From NCBI GenBank assembly GCA_027886175.1, contig JAJNNQ010000009.1:20433501-20497500 (forward strand): a stretch of DNA of 64,000 nucleotides. The letters are read 5' to 3'. This document shows positions 37,171 through 48,830 of this stretch, piece after piece. Below the pieces are notes generated by a model. It was not told where the DNA came from, did no database searches, and saw only the letters and a program-made list of their open reading frames with translations. The translations under genes and the position numbers were made by a program. Origin of the DNA: Phylloscopus collybita. Its lineage: Eukaryota; Chordata; Aves; Passeriformes; Phylloscopidae. Position 1 is the stretch's first letter; the number at the start of each line of letters is the position of its first letter.

Positions 37171-38679
37171 GTGTATGATTCAGCAATTCAAACATGGCAA
37201 CCATGACAATGCCCATCACTCATAATCATTGTGACAGAAACATGCCTACTGTGCTATTATAACATTTAGTGGGCAGCCATTTATTGCCTAGCCAAGATGC
37301 AGGTTCTTAGACAACTCTAAGTCTACCCAACTCAGCTGCTTATTCCCACCAAAAAAAAAAAAAAAAAAAAAACAAACATGTCTTGATGTCTTGATATCCC
37401 TGCATTCCCGTTTCTGTAACATTTGCAGAACTGTACTATCACATTTACTGTAAGCTGATTTCCCAGACACAGGCTCTACCTGCCTCTTGCCAGAGGCAGG
37501 GAAAACATGCAGAAAACCCTAAACCAAAACTGACTGTAACTGTATTATTTCCCCACCACCACAGGCCTTACAGCTTGCCATCAGTCTCTTAAGAGATCAT
37601 CCTTTACATATAATTTTTATAAATATATTGTTGTTTATCTTTCTATTGCTTTTAAACCAAAACCATTTCATATACCTTTGTTTCCATCTATATTAAAAGA
37701 AAACAGAATGTGTCTAGGAGCCAATATCTAAACTGGTCAGATGAGACTATTCCTTCACAAAACAGCATGGTGAATACTCTCTTCTCCTTTTGGTCTACCA
37801 GGAAGCTACACAGGTGCCACTGACAACATGAAGCAATTCATTTCCATCAGGACTGAGAGGACAACTACTTGTGCTGTTTGTCTGAGATACCCTGTTACCT
37901 TCACTCACTACAGGTCAGAGAAACCATCATGGCTGAAAACGATCAAGAGTACAACAGAAGAAATAGGATTTACTATTCTGTCGTGGGGTACACACACAGT
38001 TGGTTCAAGATAAAGTTGAATATCTCTGAATGTAACATATTGCTGGTGGTGCTGCTACATGGTCTTCCACTTGTGCACTATAATGAACAAATAGTTATGG
38101 GGGAATTACCTAGTTTGACTCATACAGAGAGAGATTGACTTAATGTCTTTCTGTGTTCCTTTACAAAACATAGTAGGGGAGAAAAGTTCACAGTTTCTAC
38201 ATCTGTATTTATACATTAATGGAATATAGTTTCTTATGAAACATACGGGGAAAACAAACACCAAAAAGCCCAGAGAGAAACTGAGATCCACAGCCATAAA
38301 GCAAATGAAGAGCTCACAGAATGCACCATGGCACAAGATTCAAAGCTCATTTCTGAATGCAGCCAAATTATAACTAAGCTTTTTAACTCACAGGTAATCA
38401 GTTCTATGAGTTGTTAAGCCAGGTGTCAGATCAGGGAATTCAAGTGGACTGCATGTGGACCTACACTGACTTCTATGCAATTTCGTCTAACAGCTCTGCA
38501 ACCTCCTGTATGGAGGCCTGGTAGAACAATCACAGATGCCACTGCTCCTCCTGGGGTGTATTACCTCCAGGTGCTCATTAGAAAAAATGATTTCTTGTTA
38601 CATGAAAGCAGAGGCCATGATGCAATGAGGTTATTATTTCTTTTACAAGTGGTGCCCTTGTACTGATAAATTCTTGCTC
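37171..38679. other. Unique non-coding DNA
   Basis: No gene recognised. A22 homopolymer at 37351-37372. The overlapping plus-strand open frames at 37.8-38.1 kb are under 90 codons and show no domain. Confidence 0.5.
37351..37372. repeat. A22 homopolymer
   Basis: Twenty-two consecutive A. No AATAAA lies just upstream and no retroposed gene was recognised. Confidence 0.95.
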
Positions 38680-39235
38680 CACCTCTCTTGTAAGCCCACT
38701 TTAATGACAGAATGGATGCAGTAAGATCTCTTCCTCAGGCTAAACAAACTCCAGCTCACTCAGCCTTTGTCCACAGGAGAGGTGTTGCAGGACTTGGATC
38801 ATTTTTTTGGTCTTTCTCTGGACCCACTCAAACAGGTCACTGCCTTTCTCGTACTTGTGGGCCCAAAGCTGGACACAACTCCCCAGCTGGGGTCTCACAA
38901 AAGTAGAGGGACCTCCCTCAAACCTGCCGGTCACACTTACCTCGATGCAGCCAGGGTGCAGTTGGCTCTCTGGGTTGTAGACACATATTGCCAGCTCATT
39001 TCCAGATTTTCAAACACTGGTGTTCCCCAAGCCCTTCTCCACAGGGCTGCTCTCAATCCATTCATCACTCAGTCTGCACTTATATCGGGGATTGCATTGA
39101 CCCAGGTGCAGGACCTTGTGCTCAGAGCCTTGAACTTCAAGTTTTTCACTTCTCCAGCCTGTGAAACTCCCTGTGGATGTCATTCCTTCCCTCCAGCATA
39201 TCAACTTCTCTGCTTAGCATGGTGTTAGGTTGTGT
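38680..39235 (-). repeat. CR1 LINE fragment, minus strand
   Basis: Antisense CR1 is clear: 'cttcctcaggctaaacaaactccagctcactcagcc', 'tttctctggacccactcaaacaggtcactgcctttctcgtacttgtgggcccaaagctggacacaac', then 'ttgacccaggtgcaggaccttgtgctcagagccttgaactt', then 'ctgtggatgtcattccttccctccagcatatcaac'. The family's terminal about 350 bp, seen at 33362-33700 in another copy, are not recognisable before 38680. The 153-codon open frame at 38767-39228 is an antisense accident of the repeat, not a gene. Confidence 0.92.
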
Positions 39236-41269
39236 ATTCATGTTCTACTAAAAACGCATTTAGGTACACTAAACATTGTTTTTGTACCTGTGTGCTTCCA
39301 AATTGATCTAGCTATGTCTTCAGCAGATGCAAGCGGGTTATTTTAGAAGATTACAAGTATAGATGCAATTAAGGGGACCACAGATTAAGCCTGTGCATCA
39401 GGCCTCAGCAGCAGTTATGCATGCATTGCCAACCTTAATTTAATATCCTGGGGGAATACGAGAAGGCTGATTATTCTCCTGTATGAACAGCACAGGTAGC
39501 TCATTAATGGAGCGGCACTGCCTGTTTTGTCATTCTGCTCACAGCGCCGTAGGTGATAGTGACAAGAACGAAATTTAAGAAAAGCTAACAATTCACAGAA
39601 CCTGTCAAAACCTGTTACAGTGACTTGTTCAGGTCTGTATCCCATCACTATCAGCTATCAGAGCTCAAAAAGGCCAGTCAGTTGGCTCATGTCTCAGCCT
39701 GGTGGGCAGTCAAGTGCACCAAAATCTTTCTGATGCTGCAAAATGCAGCTGATTCTGACAGGAGAAAAAGAGAAATTGGAAAACTAATGGAAAAGGAATA
39801 AATCTTCAAACATAAAACCAAATGTAAAACTGTGAAGGAAATTGAATGAATATTTCTTGAATCTTAATTCTTATTTTTCTCACACTACTGTATTTATTAT
39901 AGATGAACTGTAGGAAAAAATCCATGGTGCTAGAAGCTGCTGTTAACATATTGCTCCAAGTCTATAATTATTATCCATCAAGTAATATAAGGTAATTTAT
40001 TGTACACTAAGTGTTTAGCGTCGCTACTTTTACTTCTAGAAATAGCTTTGGCTCATTTGGGCAATATATTCTGCTTTTGATTAAAATAACTACTTGGGAC
40101 TTGACTGATGTGCGAGTTCGAACAGAGAGCAATTGCCAACCTGGGTTGCTCATCAAAAGTTGATATTTAGAAAAAAAAAAGTTAATTCACTGAATAAAAA
40201 GCTTTGTGTTCTGTGAAGAGCTGCAATGCATAATGCTGTGACTAGATTGCCTGTCATTCTATATACAATGAAGACCCAAGGCTAAGACAAAAGATGTTAA
40301 TTACACTGAATTCAGCTATAAGGTATTTGTTTCTTGTATTATCATCCAGAATAGATAGAACGAGCAAGTACTGTCTACAGTGACAAAACTGTCATAATAA
40401 TTCATCCTCAGAACCCTGAATGCCAACATATTGTAAATTATGGTTGCTCAGAAGCAGGCCATCCCTTAACCCTAATTATTTCATTTTTTTCTTCACTGAT
40501 ACACTCGGAAGATAATTAGACCTTCTAATCTATTTGGTAATAAGTAGGAATAACTTCTTTTTTGCCCTATGAACTGCTTTTGTAGGAATATTAGTGACTA
40601 TCAGTGGGAGAGGCCATCTACTCTCCCACAAAAATCTCAGGTTATAACATAGCAGCTGAGGTGGAATGGTACAGCTTCATGTAATCTCACAATAATTATA
40701 GATCATAATTACAAGGCTGTTATTCCACTGTTCTATAATTTTCTACATAGCCTAATGAGATTGCAGATTACAGTACCATCTCTTCAGGAATGCCTACGGA
40801 AGTAACTTTATTCATTCAAGTAATTTAATGTGATCAGATCAAGAACTTAAGTACATGCAAGCTTTTGCAGAACTGAGACTCACCAGCCTCATTCTACATT
40901 TAAAATGAACTTGGAAAACAACTTTTATCTGGAGCTTAGGAAGCAATATGTCACAATTATGTATAGACTGTCCTTTTAAAAACTGTGAATAAAACAATTA
41001 CAAACTGAAAGAGAAAACAACAAGGAAAGTGAATTTCTAAATATGCTTTGGCAAAGTTTACTTCATTTTACTTCTATGTACGCTGATCTGAGCATGTTTG
41101 TGTTACATTTATATAATTTAAGTTACAATAAGACTATATTAGAAGTATATACTACAAGGAAATTAAGTTAAGAATTTAATTTGCATTTCACCAGTATTTA
41201 TAAAAAAAAAAAAAAAAAGTCTAGCATATCAAGAAAGTCATCTTCATTGTGGGATCAATTACTGGATTT
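39236..41269. other. Repeat-free non-coding stretch
   Basis: Two kilobases without any recognised transposon remnant, between CR1 fragments on both sides. The only simple repeat is A17 (41202-41218). The text is rich in TAATTA/ATTA-type words (for example around 40450-40530 and 40690-40800) and has several long blocks that are neither low-complexity nor coding-like. No gene was recognised. This is the part of the window I would rank first for conserved non-coding elements, but no conservation can be seen from one sequence. Confidence 0.35.
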
Positions 41270-41274
41270 TAGTT

Positions 41275-41335
41275 TTCATCTTTTGGTTGAAACTAGGTGA
41301 TCTTTCAACCCAAACTATTCTATGATTCTTGAATT
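41275..41335 (+). repeat. CR1 LINE 3' tail
   Basis: 'ggttgaaactaggtgatctttcaacccaaactattctatgattcttg' is the end of a CR1 in plus orientation, of the subfamily ending 'aacccaaactattctatgattct'. Strongly 5'-truncated. Confidence 0.88.
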
Positions 41336-42599
41336 GTTTTATATGAACAGTGATGACTTGTTCAGTATTTCCTGTACAATACTCTGGCCTCAGCTACCTG
41401 TGTTCACCCTAAGTGAAACTTGTGAACTGCATTAGTTAGGATAAGAACTTTAAAAAGGCTTAAATAAAGTGAGAGTATTAATTTCTGATTTTCCCACTAA
41501 GATCACTGAAAAAAAGGATTGAAGAAATGTTTAAAGAAATAAATGGTTGAGCAAGTCATTAAATGTCAGGAAGATAACATGCTTTCCTATAGGAGGAATC
41601 TTAGCAGGAAGCAATTGCAAATTTCTGAAAACTATTTACAAAGGAAGGTCAGTGTCACTTTGCTTTCCTTACAATAGCTGCAAATACAGCCAGTGAGAAC
41701 AGGCATGGCTTAGCCTACCTTAAAGTCAGCATTTGATTTGGGACCTTTTGAAAAAGGAATCAGAAAAGAAACAAGCAAGGAACCACTGCTTGGCTTAGTG
41801 CCATACATATCAGTGATTTCTCAGAAACTATCAGGAAAAGAATCCCATAGCCAATCCATCACAAGGAAGAAATGCAAGAGAACAGAACACATTTAAAATA
41901 TTTGCTCAGTAGCGTCATGTTTTAATTAAAGAAAATCAGAGAGACCATAGCAACAAACAGCACACCATAGCTACCATGCTTCTCAGAGGAAATACTCCCT
42001 CTGCAAATCAATATCTGTCTGCCCTCACAGAACAATGCAGGTGGTTTGACAGAGAGTTAAATGCCTTCTGTAATGAGCTTGGTAGAGCTACTGACATTTT
42101 AATTTGAGTTAAAGCTAATTCAGGACTTCTGACCAGAAACTTTACAGTACTGAAGAAAAATTAAAAAATACTTTCATTTCTCCTTTCAATAAGGATGAGG
42201 TGCAAAATTTTCTTTAGCAGATTCATCAACCCTCAAATTATTCAACAAAATCTTGGAGTAGAACTGACCCCATCTTGAATACAGGTTTAATTTTCCATAC
42301 TTATCTCTGGAAACCTGACACAATCAAGACATACTGTATTACAGAACAAAACCTGTTACTCACATGCTATAACCCCAGTGCACCCATGGATCTTGCTGAC
42401 TGAGCACCTGTGTGCCCTATGCAGTCACAATGGATCCAATACCACCCCAGATCAGCTGGATGTATTGTCCAGTCATGCTATACATCTAGTGCTCTATTGC
42501 AGGGGTAAACACATAAACAGACAAATGCACCGTGTGCTGTCACATTAAAAGGTACAGACAGAAAGCTCCCTGAAAAGTAGGAAAACCTCTTTCTGAATT

Positions 42600-42655
42600 G
42601 GCTTCTACTATGATCCTGTGGGTCTCTTCCAACTCAGAATATTCCATGAAATTTA
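42600..42655 (+). repeat. CR1 LINE 3' tail
   Basis: 'tatgatcctgtgggtctcttccaactcagaatattccatga' is a CR1 3' end in plus orientation, of the subfamily ending 'ccaactcaggatattctatga'. Only the last 50 bp or so can be recognised. Confidence 0.82.
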
Positions 42656-44794
42656 AAGGTTCTGTGAAATCTATCAAGCCATAAACTCAGAGCTTGGACG
42701 TGAGTCCTTGACAACTTGCACACTATTTCTGAATGGATCTGCCCCAATATGTTTTCAGGTTACTAGGGTAAAATAGGATATACCCTCCTAAATCCCACTG
42801 TTTAGAAAAATCAAGCAAGCTAGGAGACCACTGCCCTCCAAATAGAAAATAATACCTGCCATTCACAACTGGTAACAGTAGGAATTAGGAGAACCGATTG
42901 ATACAGGTGAACGACAGTGAAAAGAGTAGGTTTTGGGTTTTAAATGTTTGCTTATAAAATAATTTAGAATTTCAGAAAATGCTGATCCCACAACACTTGG
43001 ATTCCAAATTTGTTTCTTCCCAAGTCTCTTCTCTTCTTACAGCATTCCCCCCAGTTTTTTTCTTATTTTTTTCATTTACAGTAAACAAGCACAAGTCCCA
43101 GTAAGCCACAGATTAACTATTTCAATAAAATGTACAACTGGAACTATTTAGGACTGAGATTAAGGAAAACAAACTATATCTCCGGCAGCTCTCTGTGGAA
43201 TATTGTTAAGATCTCCAACCCTTAAGCCTCAATGTCCATTGAAGATACAGGACACATCTAAGAGATTTGTAGATACCCCTTTCTGTCTAGTCCTTGAATC
43301 CACCCAAGCACGAGTCAGCTCTGAGCTAGGTAACCATGCCAACACAGCACTAAGGTGAAGATAACGTCCTAGTTCTTAACAAGATGTATTATTTCGCCTC
43401 TGGCTTTCCCTCATCCTAACATAGCCATTGTCTGCCTTGTTTTCATCCTGCAGCAGAGAAGGACACATGATGGCCGCTCTCAGATGGACAGACACTAAGA
43501 TATTTCTCATTCTTGAGCAGTTTATTCCAGTCAGTAAATAGCCTAGATCCACAGACTGCAAAAAACAATTGCTGTTATGGTGTTTATGATTTCATAGCTC
43601 TAGGAACAAGCCTTAACAGTTCTTTGAACATTCACCTGGTATGAAGAACCAACCTTGCATAAGTTTTCTCGGCAAGACTACCAGATACATATTTAAAAAG
43701 AGAATAAAACCATATTTTTATGAGTTTGTAATCTTACAATGGTAGCGTTCATTAGAAAATTTGCAGAGGCAATGTTTTAATACCGCAAAACAGAATTTCA
43801 CTTTTTTTTTTAATTTCCTCAATTTAACATTGTCAAAGTACAGGTGGGGTTCATATGGATATGAGCTACCTGATTTTTAAAAAATTCAGAAGAGCTCTTA
43901 TATTTAATTTTCATATATTGATATTCAAAAGTGAAGAAAATCACATAGAAATGGATTTTTAATATATGACTCATTAAAGAGGAATTTTTCTTCATTAACT
44001 ACTTGAACATTTCAGCTCTAAGAAAAAGTCTTTTGAAAACAATGGAGTTAAATTTGACATGTGGAAAAATCATAAAAAGAAAAATTTCCAAACAATTCTT
44101 TATTTTCTGCACATTCCTAATACTAATATAAAATATTGGTCCTGAAAGTATCTAGAAATATTGTATAACACATTATAAACTAAAAAGACACCAAATTAAT
44201 TGGTTTCTTTCTAAAAAACAACTGAAATTGGAAAAATATTTTGTGTATTGATACTGAAATTCTAATATTTATTTTTGATGCAGATTAATTTCTCCTTTTT
44301 AATTATACTGAATTCAAGAGAGCATGTAAACTAAAATGAAAGCAGCATGTTAGGGGTCAAAAGTAACCCCTCTAGTAAGTGTCAGCATAAACCTCATGTC
44401 TGAACCAAATTGTCCCCACGAGTGAACAGAAGGAAAAAAGGCCTTCAAGAGAATGAAAATAAGAATAGGAAACCACAGCCACTTTCTTTAGAGCAAAGCT
44501 GTTCAGTTCACAATATCACTATTTTCCATGGCAAAAGAAAAGACACATTTGGGCTTATCTTTAAGTACAGTATTTATCACAGTAAGGATTCTCCTAAGAA
44601 TAAGGAATAAACAAGACATTTGAAATGTGCCTAGATAACTGAAGTTGAAGACAGTACCGAGTTTGGTTAAAATCAAACATGGCATTTGCTGGTCACTATT
44701 CACACATCAGTGTTTTGGACTCTGCATTCTCAAGCTACAGAGAATGCTGTTTATCAAAGTTATTGGCAATTGCAGCTTCAAACAGTCAATTATC
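42656..44794. other. Unique AT-rich non-coding DNA
   Basis: No gene or interspersed repeat recognised; only short open frames without domains. Confidence 0.5.
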
Positions 44795-45025
44795 AGTGAA
44801 TGTCTGAGTTTGGAAGAGACTATTGAAGGTCATTGAGTCCAAATCCTCTGCTCTAGCGGGGCCACCTGCAGCCCGTTGTCCAGGACTATAACCAGATATA
44901 TCCAGAATACCTGCAAAGAGGGAAGCTCTGCAAAGTCCCCAGGCGGCCTGTGCCAATGGTCACTCAACCTCAAAGTGTTGTGCACCCACACAAACAGCCC
45001 TTCCTTGTCCCACCACTTACAGCAG
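44795..45025 (-). repeat. CR1 LINE 3' end, minus strand
   Basis: Antisense CR1 3' end: 'gtttggaagagactattgaaggtcattgagtccaa' is the family's terminal block, followed by a diverged 'ccaggactataaccagatatatccagaat...ggaagctctgcaaagtccccaggcggcctgtgccaatg' that corresponds to 'gcagcctgttccaatgc'. 5'-truncated near 45025. Confidence 0.85.
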
Positions 45026-45236
45026 AAAAAACCTGCACCCTTCTAACAGGCATTATTTACTTGAAATAGTCCATATTACCATAAGACCCTTTTCACCTAG
45101 TTTAACCACATCACCACAACGTAAAACATAATTCTTTGGGAAGCATAAGTGGGCACATATTTGATGGGGTCACTGAAGTGACACCATCAGTTCTCTTCTG
45201 CCCCTCCATTTCTTTTGGTCTTGATCTGTTCTCTTC

Positions 45237-45360
45237 AGACTTTTCCTGGTGAGTTTCTGGGATGTATTGACTGTTCCCTTCCCTGTAGTCCGGATCCATA
45301 CTTTTTAGACTTGCCCTGATAACTTGCTGGGATACATTGACTGTTTTCAGTACGGATCAT
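45237..45360. repeat. Imperfect direct repeat, period about 62-70 bp
   Basis: AGACTT...CCTG..A..TT.CTGGGAT..ATTGACTGTT occurs from 45237 and again from 45307. Each copy is followed by a CGGATC block (45291 and 45353). The spacing shrinks from 70 to 62 bp along the unit, so one copy has a deletion. Two copies only; no family recognised. Confidence 0.8.
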
Positions 45361-46849
45361 TGGCACGAAGCTAAGATTCATCTTGCCAAATTCACCCTTA
45401 CAAAACACCAATATCTGAATAGTTTATTTAATGGCTTTTCAGTTAGTAGCTGAAAATTTCAGTGCTTGTTATTTTCTCTTTTATCATCTGTTTGTTGGTT
45501 ATTGTATCTGCATATTTATCACTTTCCTGGTTATTCCCTTTATACTCCATAGTCCTTGACCAGTTAACTTAATGAAGCAGATATTCACATTTCAAATATC
45601 ATTACAGATTTCATCAGAAATGCACCTTGCTTAAGAAAAATTTCCCTAAAGTGCCATCTTTTGTGACCCAAGAGACCTGAGAGCTGTAATCAAAAATCCC
45701 CTCAAAGCAATCACAAATTCACCAAACCCAGAGAGGATTACATTTCTAAACTAGCAAACAGAATTGAAAAGAGTGATACATGAAACCTGAGAAAATTTAC
45801 AATGTTATTTTTTGAGTTAGAATGCTCTTCATAACACTGTTTTATTGCTGGAACTGAACTGTGTTTATTTTGATGAATCAAGGGGAAAAGTGTCAGACAA
45901 CTCCAGAACTAGGAAACACATTTGTCAGCATAAATTCTATTCAACACTAGGATAATGTGATAAGCAATGAAAACACTCTCATTTTTGTAGAAGTAGGAGA
46001 TAGGTAGCAGTTCAGCATTTACCATGCAAAAGCTTGAAAGGGATTTGTGCTACTAGAGAGCACAGTTGCTAAAAAAATGCAAATCAACTTCTCATTTTCC
46101 CAAAACAGAGAGATGAAATTGTCTAAATTATATGCACGGCTGTTTTAGATGAGATATCAAAAGCATTTTATCCATTATCCATTTATGATAAAATTACACT
46201 CCTGTTTCCATAAAATGTACCAATTTCCAACATATTGTTTTTCTCATTAGCACCTGACAGTGAAAGCACCTATCAAATTTCAAAAGGCATAACAATTTTC
46301 TGCCATCTTTTTTTATACAATCAAAAAACATCTTCTGGCAAAAAAATTAGAGGTTTTTCTCTTTCTAGAGGAAAAAAGTACTTCTTTTCTGTGAATAATA
46401 TGTTAATCACAGGAATTAATAACCTGGGAGAAGTAGATTTATAGTTACCATGTTAATGTGCCAGCTCACACGATAATGTATCACTTCATATCCGTCTGAA
46501 CCAATAAAATGCCAATTTCTAGTTCTTTTTTGTGATTATACTTCGACATTATTTTTGCCTTTCTCTTCTGAAATAGATAGGATTGATGATATAAGTTATT
46601 TCCAAAGGTTAAGACAAAATTATTTACTGGTCAGCTTGAAAGCTTGTTTCCATAATTATGAAACCCTGATCTTAAAAAGTTTTAAAAATAGTTTAAGATG
46701 TGTGGAGTTTCAGGTATGTGAACTTCTGCAGCTTCTTGGATCTTTAAGGTAAAACTTTCTTCTCACTGGCTATCAAATCACTTTTAAAGACCATGGCACT
46801 TTTTAAAATTTATTTGTAATATCAACTGGAAGAAAACTGAAAGCTTAAA

Positions 46850-46905
46850 AGGATCTGGAGGTCATCCAGTCTACTGTTACTCTCCCTTTGCTGAACGATC
46901 GTAAT
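46850..46905 (-). repeat. Probable CR1 LINE 3' remnant, minus strand
   Basis: 'aaaaggatctggaggtcatccagtctactgttactctccctttgctg' resembles the antisense CR1 terminal block 'agaggtcatctagtccaacc'. Short and diverged. Confidence 0.5.
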
Positions 46906-46934
46906 TTACATATGAATAAATTTCACTTCACTCT

Positions 46935-46972
46935 TAAAGAGAGGATAAGAGCAAGAAATCAGATTACATGAA
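46935..46972. repeat. Dispersed 38-bp repeat, copy A
   Basis: Matches 48793-48830 at 33 of 38 positions by direct comparison, with an exact shared TAAGAGCAAGAAAT. The family is unknown; it may be part of an eroded interspersed repeat. Confidence 0.5.
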
Positions 46973-48792
46973 GAGATGCTCTTCACTTTCTTCTTCCATT
47001 GATTTAAAACCTTCCTTCAATGGAAGAAGAATGTTCCATCAATGTGCCAAAAACTGGCATTTCCAACAGGCTATATTGGCTAGCAGTCCACAACACGTAA
47101 GTGTAGAAAGACAACCAAGTTCATGAACCAGCTCCACCTATTAAAGTCTTGCCAGATGTTTGTGCAATTTGTAGAAAATTATTCCAAACGCTTCTCCAAA
47201 TTTAAGTCAATTAAACATTTCTGTATGAGAATAGGAACTACTGTGATGGCCAAGAGGCCTTATGCCAAAGAAAATCTAGGATCCAAACAGAGAAAATCAC
47301 AACTCTTGAAAAGGTAATTACCAGCAACTGTGAAGTGCTAAAACACTTCCCTTCTATTAATACCCAGAAAAGCTTCACTTTCCCAGAAATCTCTACAAAA
47401 TTGCAGCTTCTCTATGCTCATTATTAATTTCAGCTGCTCTGAAATCAAACATATCTAACAACAATACTTCCAACTCATCATAAGGACGAAACAGATCAAA
47501 ACAGAACATGACCATACTAATAAAAATGAGAAAAATACACAAGTGCTATGATTAATACCTTTTTCCTCATAACATTCTCTAAAAGATCAGCCCTTAAAAA
47601 GTCTTAAAATAATAAACCCCCCTCCATAAAAAACTGAGCAGAAAGGCTGTTCCAAGCAAAGAACATGTACATAAAAGTGTAGCTTTCAGTGATTATTGTT
47701 CATGAGATTTGCATAATTTGAATCATCTGCAATTTATTTACTTTTGCTACTGCCTAACATTTTTAAAAATAAGTTTGTATTTTGTGCTTTGTAAAACAAC
47801 GGCAAAATTATATTCCTGATATATTGTAGCTATTCTTAATCTCATGTGCAAGCATCAGTCTTTTTTTCTGTTTCTTTTTTTTATAATATATGTTTTTTCA
47901 TTCCAACTAGAAGACTTCTGGAATGTCTGACATTTTCTCTCTAGGTCTTTACTTCCTGAAATCCCTCTCTTACTGATCTTCACTAAAATTTAAAAACAAT
48001 AAACAGGAAGCCTGTAGTAGAAAAGCTATTTGTTGAGATTCATAAATTCCTTAAATAATTTCCTTCAAATTTCAAAAAAATACCAAAAGATCTGTCTGCA
48101 AGGTTATAATCTAATTAGGCTTACAGGCATCTAAACTTACATGACTTTCTTGATTATAAAATACTGTTTTCTTACTGAATTACAATATTTCCATTCTCCC
48201 AAATAAATTTTTAGTAGCTAAGCATTTATATTGGCCTTTTTGTTTAAGGAACATACAAATACATGATATTTTTCTTTTTCTCCACCCTTGTCATTGTATG
48301 GAACTGAGATAGTTCTTTTGTTTAGATCTTTAAGGAAACTTTGGGCTACTATCTGGTATATTGATTTACCTGAAAAATTAAGACACGTTCAATTTTTACC
48401 AAAATGAGATGCCTTAGAAAATACTACTGTTTTCTCTAAGATTTTCCAGACAACTAAAATCCTTATCTTTAAATCTAACCCAAGAAAACCTGTCATAAAA
48501 TCCCACGTCTCATCTATTGTGCAATATTTACTATTACTATTCGTTAGTCTGTAGCAGTTAGAAGATACAAACAGGGATGACAGCTGTGCACAAAAGACAA
48601 TCTGTTTTCCAAAGTGTTGAAAACACATATTTTTAATTTAATCAAATTTGTTATTTTAAACTCTTGGCACAGACCACTGAGACTTTCACAAAAGCCAGAA
48701 ACGAAACACATCCCAGCAGGAGAAGAAAAGCAAACAGAAGCAGCAAGGATGCCTGAAGGAGTATTCACTAGAAAGTTGAGAGGTTGGACTGC

Positions 48793-48830
48793 TAAAGACA
48801 GGGTAAGAGCAAGAAATTAGATTTAATGAA
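48793..48830. repeat. Dispersed 38-bp repeat, copy B
   Basis: Same orientation as copy A at 46935-46972, 33 of 38 positions identical. No flanking similarity beyond this block was found by eye. Confidence 0.5.

Noticed and set aside
38767..39228. 153-codon plus-strand open frame
   Set aside because: The sequence is antisense CR1 throughout; such open frames recur in this repeat.
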